Of a stretch of 64,000 nt of DNA, positions 43,971 through 52,135 are shown in pieces. The translations under genes and the position numbers were made by a program. Below the pieces are notes generated by a model, which saw only the letters and a program-made list of their open reading frames with translations, was not told the DNA's origin and did no database searches. How positions within the stretch are numbered: the first letter of the stretch is position 1; each line of letters begins with the position of its first letter. The stretch is from Nocardia exalbida NBRC 100660 (GTDB lineage Bacteria > Actinomycetota > Actinomycetes > Mycobacteriales > Mycobacteriaceae). The stretch covers positions 124,001 through 188,000 of the forward strand of contig NZ_BAFZ01000089.1 in assembly GCF_000308575.1 (NCBI RefSeq), read 5' to 3'.

Positions 43971-44132
43971 GAGACGCTCCTGTCGCGATCCACGGAAGGA
44001 TCGGAATTTCGGATCGGGGACGGCGCGACCTCGAGCGGTCGGCGCGCGGGATGCCTCCGAATACTTCGATCCTACCCGGTGACGGCACGCATCCGCGCTG
44101 GTCGCTGGCGGAATTTCCCCTTTGGAGCGGGT

Positions 44133-45044
44133 TCAGTCCGGCGGGGCGGCACTCCGGCGCGCGAGTTGCGCGGCGGTGAGGTCGGCCGTCCAGAGGGGCT
44201 GGAGCATGTGCCAGTCGGCGGGGTGGGCGGCGATACCGGCCGCGAAGCGATCGGCCAGCGCCTGGGTGGTCTCGCCCACTCCACGGCTGGTGTCGAGCGG
44301 GGGACCCACGTGGACTCCCCAACCGTCCGGGGTGAACCAGCAGTGCACGGGGAGCAGTGGCGCGCCCGTGTCGATCGCCAGCCGGGCCGGACCGGCAGGC
44401 AGCCGAGCGGGCTCACCGAAGAAGGTGACCGGTACGCCCGTACCGGACAGGTCGCGTTCACCGAGCAGTCCGACTATCCGTCCCTGCCGGATCCTGGCGA
44501 GCAGCTGCGGGAACGGCGGCGTCGCGGTGCCGGTGAGCGGGATGATCTCGAAACCCAGACGTTCACGGAAACGGACGAAACGCCGGAACAACGATTCCGG
44601 CGCGAGCCGCTCCGCGACCACAGTCGGTGAGCCGACGCGCTGCACCAGCCAGACTCCGGCCAGGTCCCAATTACCGCTGTGCGGCAGTGCGAGTACGGCA
44701 CCGGTGCCGCGTTCGACCGCCTGGTGGATGTGTTCCAGCCCGGTCGCGCAGGATTCGATGGTGTCGGCCAGCCGTACCGGGTCCATCGACGGCAGCCGGA
44801 AGGCTTCGCGCCAGTACCGGGCATACGAGCGCAGGCTCGCCCGGACCAGCTCATGCGGCACCTCGCCCGGCGCGGTGCCCAGGACACGGGAGAGATTGCG
44901 GCGCAACTGGTTCGGGCCGCCGTCGCGGGCCGCGCGTTCGGCTCCCGCGTCGAAGAGGCGGACGGCCAGCGATTCCGGCAGGGCGCGCACCAGCCGCCAG
45001 CCGGCGGCGTAACCCAGGTCCCACACCCGGCCGGCCGGATGCAC
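44133..45044 (-). CDS. PIM acyltransferase PatA-like (LpxL/HtrB family)
   Basis: 303 residues from a GTG at 45044. LpxL-type acyltransferase: the catalytic H-x4-D is HSGNWD near 122-127, followed by GVWLVQRVGSPTVVAERLAP, then GLLGERDLSGTGVPVTFFGEPARLPAGPARLAIDTGAPLLPV. In mycobacteria such a protein (PatA) acylates phosphatidylinositol mannosides; a membrane-associated role here is inferred. In mycobacteria patA lies in an operon with pgsA1 and pimA; neither neighbour is here. The start overlaps the stop of a small upstream frame. Confidence 0.85.
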   Translation of the reverse strand: MHPAGRVWDLGYAAGWRLVRALPESLAVRLFDAGAERAARDGGPNQLRRNLSRVLGTAPGEVPHELVRASLRSYARYWREAFRLPSMDPVRLADTIESCATGLEHIHQAVERGTGAVLALPHSGNWDLAGVWLVQRVGSPTVVAERLAPESLFRRFVRFRERLGFEIIPLTGTATPPFPQLLARIRQGRIVGLLGERDLSGTGVPVTFFGEPARLPAGPARLAIDTGAPLLPVHCWFTPDGWGVHVGPPLDTSRGVGETTQALADRFAAGIAAHPADWHMLQPLWTADLTAAQLARRSAAPPD

Positions 45045-45208
45045 TAATCGCTGCCGGAGTCGACCGGTCCCGCTTCGTCGGTCGCCGCGGACGGCGTCGC
45101 GGAGACGACGTCGCTGAATACGGGCACGGGAACTCCGGCCGCAGGCGCGCCGACCTCTGCGGGCTCACTCGGGTGGCTGAACAGGGGTGACCGGTTACTT
45201 CGATGCAT
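45044..45208 (-). CDS. Small protein upstream of the PatA-like gene
   Basis: 54 codons from the ATG at 45208 (or 71 from 45259). The stop TAG shares a base with the GTG of the acyltransferase gene (TAGTG), which suggests coupling. The sequence is hydrophilic and Pro/Ala/Val-rich with an acidic end (DEAGPVDSGSD). No family. Confidence 0.35.
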   Translation of the reverse strand: MHRSNRSPLFSHPSEPAEVGAPAAGVPVPVFSDVVSATPSAATDEAGPVDSGSD

Positions 45209-45679
45209 TTTCTGGATTCTCCGCTCATTCGCGATCGATGACGCCCGATTGGGTGGCACACCGTAGAGATACGGTCACCGCCGCCGCGGATTCGGCGGTC
45301 GCCTCGAAACCCACACTACCCTCGGCCAGACCATACGGAACGGTTTATCGAGCATGCGCCCCCGCAGGCCCGCGATCGGCAGCCACATCAGTTGACGCCA
45401 TGCTGCCCACGAGCGAGCATCCGAACGCCGTCGGCGGCCCGTTTCGCAGAGGCCTCGCGCGGCGCGGAAACCGCTGCGCCCTATGATCCATCGTGCTCGC
45501 CCCGCTGACGAGCACGCCGCTGCGTCGATGAGTCAACGACACGATCACGCCATTCGGCGTTCACCCCTGGACAGGCGGCGCACCGACCAGGCAGCCTATC
45601 GCCCTGAGTCGCTGGATCGACGAATCAGCGGACGTATTTTCACTCGAGCTGTACCAGAAAACTTCGAGGAGAACTGGTT
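45209..45679. other. Stretch between PatA-like gene and secreted-protein gene
   Basis: 471 bases. No supported gene. GAGGAGAAC at 45669 precedes the next start. No notable repeat was seen. Confidence 0.45.
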
Positions 45680-46312
45680 ATGCAACGACTGAGTCTCACG
45701 CGTCGCCTCGCCACCGCCTTCGCCGCCTCCGCGGTGCTGGTAGCCCCCTTCGCCGGGCACGCCGCCGCGCAGCCCGCCACGGTGGACTGGACTGCCGCCG
45801 CGCAGCAACTGCGCGCCGCCGCGGCCGGGAACGCGGCAGCCGAGCAGGCGGTGGATCGGCTGATCGCCTCCGGGCAGCCGGCCGAGGCCGAGCAGGTGGC
45901 CTTGCCCGCCCAACCGTTCCAGATTCCCGCGCAGTCGGATATCGGCCGAGGAGAGGGGCCCGGCGTATACGGATCGGGAATCGCCCTCGGGGTCGACGGA
46001 TTCCGTCTCGGGTTCTTCGGCGGGCCCGGCACCATCTCGCCGAACCAGGGCGGCGCGAAGCTCGAAGTGCTGTGGGTCAACCTGGCCAACGGACGCAGCG
46101 GCACCGAACTTCTCTACGAGCACAACGATGTCCCGGTGGACACCACCATTCGCACCCGCGCCCTGGACACCGGCGCGGGCCCGGTCGCCGCCGCGGTGTA
46201 CGGATCGCTGTGGCACCGCTGGTCGGTGCCCGTGAGCGACGAGAATCCGGACGGGTACGCCTACCGACTGGCCACGATCTCGGTCCCGTCGTTCGGCGCC
46301 GTCTACAACTGA
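45680..46312 (+). CDS. Secreted protein, unknown function
   Basis: 210 residues from the ATG at 45680, with GAGGAG eight bases ahead. Signal peptide: basic start RLSLTRRLATAF, core AASAVLVAPFAGHAAA and cleavage near 30. The mature N-terminal half is a short Ala/Gln helix (DWTAAAQQLRAAAAGNAAAEQAVDRLIASGQPAEAEQVA) and the C-terminal half is beta-rich with Gly loops (GIALGVDGFRLGFFGGPG; LEVLWVNLANGRSGTELLYEHNDVP). Not recognised. Confidence 0.75.
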   Translation: MQRLSLTRRLATAFAASAVLVAPFAGHAAAQPATVDWTAAAQQLRAAAAGNAAAEQAVDRLIASGQPAEAEQVALPAQPFQIPAQSDIGRGEGPGVYGSGIALGVDGFRLGFFGGPGTISPNQGGAKLEVLWVNLANGRSGTELLYEHNDVPVDTTIRTRALDTGAGPVAAAVYGSLWHRWSVPVSDENPDGYAYRLATISVPSFGAVYN

Positions 46313-46318
46313 GATCGC

Positions 46319-46354
46319 GGGCTCCGGCTCCCGCCGCCCGCGGGACCGGAGCCC
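46319..46354 (+). terminator. Terminator of the secreted-protein gene
   Basis: GGGCTCCGG (46319-46327) pairs with CCGGAGCCC (46346-46354), with an inner paired stretch. No long T-run. Confidence 0.6.
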
Positions 46355-46396
46355 TCGGTTTGTCGGAGAATACGTACTTCCGTAACTTTTGGATTC

Positions 46397-46897
46397 GTGA
46401 GTCTGGAAGACCGAGTCGCCGAGCTGGAGCGGCGGCTCAGCGCGCTGGAAGAGAATGTACGGCCGGAGAGCCTTCCTCCGGTCACCGCGGAGTGGGCGGT
46501 GGCCCGCCTACAGGAGGAGTTCGCGGCGGCAGACGAGCCCAACGGCGGCGTCGTCTTCGCCGGGTCGGTCCGCCTGCCCAACGACCAGCAGCGCGCATGG
46601 CAGGCCAGGTTCACCACCGGCGATCTCATCGAGGACGACTGGGCCGAGACCGCCGAATGCCTTGCCGCACTGGGCAGCCCGGTCCGGCTGCGTCTGCTGC
46701 GCGAGATCATGGGCGGGCGCAGAACCGCGGCCGAACTCGCCGGGGTCGACGGTGTGGGCGATTCCGGCCAGATCTATCACCACCTGCGGCAGCTGGCCGC
46801 GGTGGGCTGGCTGCACACCGCGGGCCGCGGCCGGTTCGAGGTCCCGGCCGCCAGGGTGGTTCCGTTACTGGTCGCCCTCGCCAGCGCCAGGCGCTGA
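46397..46897 (+). CDS. ArsR-like winged-helix regulator with coiled-coil N-terminus
   Basis: 166 residues from a GTG at 46397. Residues 2-25 form a heptad coil (LEDRVAELERRLSALEENV). The C-terminal half is a winged helix of ArsR type: ECLAALGSPVRLRLLREIMGGRRTAAELAGVDGVGDSGQIYHHLRQLAAVGWLHTAGRGRFEVP. No metal cysteines; ligand unknown. The last 33 bases overlap the convergent carboxymuconolactone decarboxylase-like gene. Confidence 0.82.
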   Translation: MSLEDRVAELERRLSALEENVRPESLPPVTAEWAVARLQEEFAAADEPNGGVVFAGSVRLPNDQQRAWQARFTTGDLIEDDWAETAECLAALGSPVRLRLLREIMGGRRTAAELAGVDGVGDSGQIYHHLRQLAAVGWLHTAGRGRFEVPAARVVPLLVALASARR

Positions 46898-47467
46898 TCC
46901 GGGCGCCGCCCCGGCGGCGACGTATCCGGCGGTGGCGAGCACCGCGCCCATCTGCTCGTAGGCCGCGCGTTCGCGGGGCGCGATCGTGGCGAGGCCGTCG
47001 ACGTAGCGGTTGAACATGCAGAACGCGGCCGCTACCAGTACCGCGTCGTGGATGTCCTCGTCTTTCGCACCCGCCGCGCGCGCCTGCTCGACGTCCTCGG
47101 GGGTCACCGCCAGCCCCGACTGCCGCACCTTGTCCGCGATCCGCAGCAGCGCACGGAGTTTCGGATCGATGGCGGCGGATTCCACGTCTTCGATGACGGC
47201 ATCGATCACGTCGCGACCGCCGTCCACCAGCACCGCCGCCGTCGCCGCGTGCGACTGTGTGCAGAAATAGGTCTCGTTGCGCGAGGACACGTACGCGGCG
47301 ATCGTCTCGCGCTCCCCCGGCGTCAGCGGAGACGACCCGCGCAACAAGGTCTGCGCGAATTCGCTCAGCGCCGCTCCGGTTTCGGGTTTGAACGCGAACA
47401 GACTCCGGATGCCGGGCAGATCGCCGGGAACATCGATGAACGGTTTGCGGTCCTGCGGATCGGACAT
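46865..47467 (-). CDS. AhpD/carboxymuconolactone decarboxylase-fold protein
   Basis: 200 residues from the ATG at 47467. Core of the CMD/AhpD fold: LTPGERETIAAYVSSRNETYFCTQSHAATAAVLVDGG, with the Cys-x3-His (CTQSH) of the peroxidase-related branch, which lacks the second Cys of AhpD, then KLRALLRIADKVRQSGLAVTPEDVEQARAAGAKDEDIHDAVLVAAAFCMFNRYVDGL. Presumed reducing or proton-relay enzyme. The end overlaps the ArsR-like gene by 33 bases. Confidence 0.85.
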   Translation of the reverse strand: MSDPQDRKPFIDVPGDLPGIRSLFAFKPETGAALSEFAQTLLRGSSPLTPGERETIAAYVSSRNETYFCTQSHAATAAVLVDGGRDVIDAVIEDVESAAIDPKLRALLRIADKVRQSGLAVTPEDVEQARAAGAKDEDIHDAVLVAAAFCMFNRYVDGLATIAPRERAAYEQMGAVLATAGYVAAGAAPGSAPGAGEGDQ

Positions 47468-47615
47468 CGGCCGCGTCTCCCTTCGAGCGGGCTCGGGACG
47501 TTGCGAGGGTATCGCTACCGGCCGGTAGCCACTAGCCGAAAACCGGAATCGGGCCGCGCACCGCTCCTACCAGCGACGGACACCCCGGATCCGAGACTGG
47601 TTTGTCCGATTCAAT

Positions 47616-47629
47616 TGTGACCTGTCACA
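47616..47629. promoter_or_regulatory. Palindrome upstream of acyl-CoA ligase genes
   Basis: TGTGAC-CT-GTCACA, perfect 6-bp arms, 89 bases before the first ligase start. Resembles a Crp half-site pair but with four bases between TGTGA and TCACA instead of six. Confidence 0.45.
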
Positions 47630-47717
47630 CTCCGCACTGCTACGGTGGCAAGTCAACACGCCGTACCGGTTCGCTAGGTCGAGGACCGACGCGAGGGTTT
47701 TGTGGAGGTAATTCGAC

Positions 47718-49343
47718 ATGAACTTGGCCCACACGCTGGAGGCCGTGAAGGCGCTGGGTGTGCTGCGCTCCCGGGGTGTCACCGATCCCCGGAAGCCACT
47801 GGAAACGCTGCGGACGATGAAGGAATCACGCATCCTCGGCCCCCAGGCCACCTTGATCAGGCACTCCGCGCGGGTGGCGCCGGACGCGCCCGGCATCGTG
47901 GACGAGGCAGGCGCCCTGACCTACCGCGAACTGGACGACCGGTCGACGGCCGTCGCCCGCGGATTGCAGGCGGCGGGCATCACGGAGGGCATGGTGATCG
48001 GCCTGCTCGCGCGCGACCACCGCGGCCTGATCATCGCCATGGCCGCCGCGGGCAAGCTCGGCGTGCGGGTGGCACTGATGAACACCGGGTTCGCCAAACC
48101 GCAGTTCGCCGAGGTGTGCGAGCGCGAGAAGGTCAGGGCGGTGCTGCACGACAGCGAGTTCCTCGGCCTGCTCGACGCGCTGCCCACCGACCTGCCGCGC
48201 TACCTCACCTGGGTCGACGAGGGCACCGCGCTGCCCGAGGGCGCGCAGACCATCGACGACCTGGTCGCCGCCAACTCCGCCGATCCGCTGCCCGCGCCGA
48301 GCAAGCCCGGTGGCTTCATCATCCTGACCAGTGGCACCACCGGCCTGCCGAAGGGCGCGCCGCGCACCAAGGTCACTCCGCTGTCCACCGCGCAGATGGT
48401 CGATCGGATCCCGTTCCCGCAGCGCGGCACCCAGGTGATCGTCTCGCCGATCTTCCACAGCACCGGCCTGGCCACCTGGCTGGTCGGCGCGGCCCTGTCC
48501 AACAAGGTGGTGGTGCGCCGCCGGTTCGACGCCGAGGCGACGCTCGCCCTGGTCGCCGAGCACAAGGCCGACATGCTGGTGGCGGTGCCAACGATGCTGC
48601 ACCGGATGGTCGAACTCGATCCGGCGATCCGGGCGAAGTACGACACGTCCTCGCTGAAGGCGATCGTGCTGGCCGGTTCGGCGCTGTCGCCCGAACTCAC
48701 CATCAAGGCCACCGAGGCGTTCGGCCCGGTGCTCTACAACCTCTACGGCTCCACCGAGTGCGCCGTGGCGACCGTGGCGAATCCGGAGGATCTCGCGCTC
48801 GCCCCCGGCACCGTCGGGCGCGCGCCGATCACCTGTGAAGTGCGGCTCTACGACGAGAACGACCAGCGCGTCACCGCCATCAACACCACGGGACGGATCT
48901 TCATCCGCAGCGGCGCGCCGTTCGAGGGCTACACCGACGGCAGGCACAAGCAGATCATCGACGGCTACATGTCCAGCGGCGACGTCGGCCACTTCGACGA
49001 GAACGGCCTGCTCATGGTGGACGGCCGCGACGACGACATGATCGTGTCCGGCGGCGAGAACGTCTTCCCGCAGGAGGTGGAGAACCTGCTGCTGGAGCGG
49101 CCCGACGTCTTCGACGTGGCGGTGGTCGGCGTGGACGACGTGGAGTTCGGAAAGCGCCTGCGCGCCTTCGTCGTGCCCGAGCCGGGCCACTCCCCCGACG
49201 GCGAGGAGATCAAGGCGTACGTGAAGAACAACCTCGCGCGGTACAAGGTGCCGCGCGAGGTGGTCTTCCTCGACGACCTGCCGCGCAACGCGACCGGCAA
49301 ACTGCTGCGCCGCGTGCTGGTGGACTACGAGGTCCAGGCCTGA
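47718..49343 (+). CDS. AMP-forming acyl-CoA ligase, copy 1 (FadD type)
   Basis: 541 residues from the ATG at 47718 after GTGGAGG. Adenylate-forming enzyme: P-loop TSGTTGLPKGAPR near 203-215, YGSTECAVAT motif near 341, hinge GRDDDMIVSGGENVFP and the catalytic Lys region LPRNATGKLLRRVL. The N-terminal extension of about 50 residues and the STECAV core place it among FadD2/FadD12-type mycobacterial ligases, which are membrane-associated and activate long-chain fatty acids. A second copy follows. Confidence 0.9.
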   Translation: MNLAHTLEAVKALGVLRSRGVTDPRKPLETLRTMKESRILGPQATLIRHSARVAPDAPGIVDEAGALTYRELDDRSTAVARGLQAAGITEGMVIGLLARDHRGLIIAMAAAGKLGVRVALMNTGFAKPQFAEVCEREKVRAVLHDSEFLGLLDALPTDLPRYLTWVDEGTALPEGAQTIDDLVAANSADPLPAPSKPGGFIILTSGTTGLPKGAPRTKVTPLSTAQMVDRIPFPQRGTQVIVSPIFHSTGLATWLVGAALSNKVVVRRRFDAEATLALVAEHKADMLVAVPTMLHRMVELDPAIRAKYDTSSLKAIVLAGSALSPELTIKATEAFGPVLYNLYGSTECAVATVANPEDLALAPGTVGRAPITCEVRLYDENDQRVTAINTTGRIFIRSGAPFEGYTDGRHKQIIDGYMSSGDVGHFDENGLLMVDGRDDDMIVSGGENVFPQEVENLLLERPDVFDVAVVGVDDVEFGKRLRAFVVPEPGHSPDGEEIKAYVKNNLARYKVPREVVFLDDLPRNATGKLLRRVLVDYEVQA

Positions 49344-49348
49344 TCCGC

Positions 49349-49378
49349 AGCGGGCCGGGCTTCCCCGCCCGGCCCGCT
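49349..49378 (+). terminator. Hairpin between the two ligase genes
   Basis: AGCGGGCCGGGC (49349-49360) pairs perfectly with 49367-49378. Directly downstream is a shorter hairpin, AGCGGGT-AAC-ACCCGCT (49382-49398). No T-run. Confidence 0.6.
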
Positions 49379-49519
49379 ACCAGCGGGTAACACCCGCTGA
49401 GATACATGACACAGCCGGTTACACGAGCTTGCTACTGTTAGCGCCAGCACTGGGTATCGAAATTGCGGTCCGCACCACCCGGAGGACCACCGGGTGACAC
49501 CGCCGGAAGGTTGTCGTCG

Positions 49520-51178
49520 ATGTCTCTTTCCCTCCCCGCGCTGGGCGGCACCGCCCGTAAGGCGGGCGATCTGGCCCTTGGCGTGAACGTGATGGTCAAG
49601 CGGCGGCTGTTCAATCCGCTTCGCCCCGACCACGCGGCGCGGTCGGCGTTCAATATCTTGAAGTTCGGCCCGTTCGCCGGTGTCGTCATGCACGCCGCGC
49701 AGACCAGGCCGCACGCCGTGGCCATCGTCGACGAAGGCGGGGAGCTGACCTTCGGCCAGCTCAACGAGCAGTCCAACGCCCTGGCCCGCGGATTGCAGAA
49801 CAAAGGCATCAATCCCGGTGACGTGGTGGCGATCCTGGCCCGCGACCACCGCGGCATGGTGCTGAGCCTGCTGGCCACCGGCAAGCTCGGCGTGCGCGGG
49901 GTGCTGATGAACACCGGGTTCGCCAAGCCGCAGTTCGCCGACGTGGCCGAGCGGGAGAACGTCAAGGCGGTGCTGCACGACAGCGAGTTCATCGACCTGA
50001 TGAGCGCCATCCCCGCCGCGATCCCGCGCATCCTCACCTGGGTGGACGAGAAGGACAACGCCGATCCCGCGATACCGACCATCGACTCGCTGATCACCGG
50101 GCAGTCCGGCGCCGCGCTGCCCGCGCCCGCCAAGCCGGGCGGCATAGTCATCCTGACCAGCGGCACGACCGGCACCCCCAAGGGTGCGCCGCGCGACCGG
50201 GTCAGCCCCTTCGCCTCGGCTCAGTTCATCGACCGGGTGCCGCTGCCCAACAACGGCACCATGCTCATGGCGGCGCCGATCTTCCACGGCACCGGCCTGT
50301 CCCAGTTCACCCTCGGTCTCGCGCTGGGCAATCGGGTGGTCTTCCAGCAGCGCCGTTTCAATCCCGAGCAGACGCTGGCGAATATCCAGACCTACAAGGC
50401 GGATTCGCTGGTCGTGGTCCCGACCATGCTGCAACGCATCCTCGACCTGGATGCGGACGTGCTGGCGAAGTACGACGTCAGCAGCGTCAAGGTGATCTTC
50501 GCGGCGGGCTCGGCCATCGCGCCCGACGTGGTGACCCGCACGCTCGACCACTTCAACGACAGCCTCTACAACCTGTACGGCTCCACCGAGTGCGCCGTCA
50601 TGACGGTCGCCACCCCCGAGGATCTGCGCAAGGCGCCGACCACTGCGGGCAAGGCGCCGGTCGGTATCCGGATCGTGCTGCTGGACGAGAACCGCAAGCC
50701 GATCACCGAGCCGAACGTCACCGGAACCATCTTCGTGGACAACGGTTTCGCCTTCACCGGCTACACCGACGGCCGCACCAAAGAGGTCGTCGACGGCATG
50801 ATGTCCAGTGGCGACGTGGGACATTTCGACTCCGACGGCCTGCTCTACATCGACGGCCGCGACGACGACATGATCGTCTCCGGCGGCGAGAACGTCTTCC
50901 CGCTCGAGGTGGAGAACCTCATCGCGGGCCGCGACGACATCTTCGAAGCCGCGGTCGTCGGCGTGGACGACCGTGAGTTCGGCAAGCGGCTGCGCGCCTT
51001 CGTCGTTCCCGGTCCCGACTCCAAGCGCGACCCGCAGGAGATCAAGGAATACGTCAAGGCGAACCTGGCCCGCTACAAGGTTCCGCGCGAGGTGGTCTTC
51101 CTCGACGAGCTGCCCCGCAACGCGACCGGCAAGCTGCTGCGCAAGCCGCTGATCGAGATGGAGGTCGAGGCGGGCTGA
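49520..51178 (+). CDS. AMP-forming acyl-CoA ligase, copy 2 (FadD type)
   Basis: 552 residues from the ATG at 49520 (the longer frame from 49463 has no conserved N-terminus). Same family and same motifs as copy 1: TSGTTGTPKGAPRDRV, YGSTECAVMTVATPEDL, GRDDDMIVSGGENVFPLEVENL and LPRNATGKLLRKPL. The two share most residues in these blocks, so they arose by duplication; the N-terminal region differs (KAGDLALGVNVMVKRRLFNPLRPDHAARS). Separated from copy 1 by 176 bases with hairpins and probably its own promoter. Confidence 0.9.
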   Translation: MSLSLPALGGTARKAGDLALGVNVMVKRRLFNPLRPDHAARSAFNILKFGPFAGVVMHAAQTRPHAVAIVDEGGELTFGQLNEQSNALARGLQNKGINPGDVVAILARDHRGMVLSLLATGKLGVRGVLMNTGFAKPQFADVAERENVKAVLHDSEFIDLMSAIPAAIPRILTWVDEKDNADPAIPTIDSLITGQSGAALPAPAKPGGIVILTSGTTGTPKGAPRDRVSPFASAQFIDRVPLPNNGTMLMAAPIFHGTGLSQFTLGLALGNRVVFQQRRFNPEQTLANIQTYKADSLVVVPTMLQRILDLDADVLAKYDVSSVKVIFAAGSAIAPDVVTRTLDHFNDSLYNLYGSTECAVMTVATPEDLRKAPTTAGKAPVGIRIVLLDENRKPITEPNVTGTIFVDNGFAFTGYTDGRTKEVVDGMMSSGDVGHFDSDGLLYIDGRDDDMIVSGGENVFPLEVENLIAGRDDIFEAAVVGVDDREFGKRLRAFVVPGPDSKRDPQEIKEYVKANLARYKVPREVVFLDELPRNATGKLLRKPLIEMEVEAG

Positions 51179-51252
51179 GGCGCACGTCACGTCGCCTATG
51201 GGCGCCTGCCGATGCGGCCGGGCGCCTGCAATCGGTCGGCTATCATCAGCGG

Positions 51253-51816
51253 GTGAGTTATGAGTTCGACCGGTCTGCCGCAGGACGTCGCGGCGCCGTC
51301 GCGCGGCTGCGCGGTGGTTCGGCCGGTGCGATCTCGGGGGCCATTTCCGTAGCGGCGCACGGCTCGGCTTCGGGCGGCATGCTGCCGGACACCACCGCGG
51401 TGGCGCTGCTCGCCGCCGCGTCCGCCGTGATCGGGGCGCTGGTGGCGAGCCTGGCCCCGCTGCGCGAGACGTCGTCCGGGCTGATCGCGGCGCTGGTCGC
51501 CGGGCAACTGCTCGGGCACTTCACCATGGGGATCAGCTCGGGACACCTGCATCACGGTGATGCTCAGCTGACTCCGGCCATGCTCGCCGCCCACCTGTGC
51601 GCGGCCTTCGCGGCGGCCATCGTGATCCGCGGCGCGGAAGCCGCGTACCGGATCGGGACCGCGGTGCTGCGCCGCGTGCTCCCGCTGCGCCACACCCCGC
51701 CCCTCGTCGCGGATCGCGCCACTCTGCGGACGCTCCACCGCGATCGCGTCGTCCTGCGCGTGTTCGCCGCGGAGGCGTTGCGCACGCGGGCTCCGCCCTT
51801 CGCGGTCGTTCTCTGA
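51253..51816 (+). CDS. Membrane protein with His/Met-rich segment
   Basis: 187 residues from a GTG at 51253. Three or four hydrophobic stretches (TTAVALLAAASAVIGALVASLAPL, SGLIAALVAGQLLGHFTMG, AMLAAHLCAAFAAAIVIRGAEAAY). The loop between the second and third holds HFTMGISSGHLHHGD, where His and Met could bind copper or another soft metal. It lies 319 bases ahead of the PepSY protein, which also has a His-rich loop. No family was recognised. Confidence 0.65.
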   Translation: MSYEFDRSAAGRRGAVARLRGGSAGAISGAISVAAHGSASGGMLPDTTAVALLAAASAVIGALVASLAPLRETSSGLIAALVAGQLLGHFTMGISSGHLHHGDAQLTPAMLAAHLCAAFAAAIVIRGAEAAYRIGTAVLRRVLPLRHTPPLVADRATLRTLHRDRVVLRVFAAEALRTRAPPFAVVL

Positions 51817-52135
51817 TTTCCTCCCCCACCCGGTGCACGTGGCGCCGTGGCGCGAGTACCGCTCACCGTCATGGCTTTCCCGTGCAGCACGGTATCGCCG
51901 CGCACTCTCGTGCCCATACCTGAGCGTGCCGACGCGATGTGCAGTCCGGGTCGCGAACCATCCTTCCGAGCCGCGCTGCGATCACGCTTTCTCTGATGAG
52001 CGCGTTCACCGTAGGCCGAAAGGACGCCGCTTCACGTAATTCCGCGACCAGCGTCCGCAAGGTACGGCTGTCGCCGCAGTGGCCGCTTGTCCACGGCCAC
52101 CGGGAAGCGGTGTGCGCCCGTCCGGGGTCCCCGCC
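51817..52135. other. Stretch before the PepSY gene
   Basis: 319 bases, no supported gene, no strong promoter or hairpin recognised. Confidence 0.4.

Noticed and set aside
47616..47629. Crp/Fnr-type binding site
   Set aside because: The spacing between TGTGA and TCACA is four bases and not six, so only a generic palindrome is reported.
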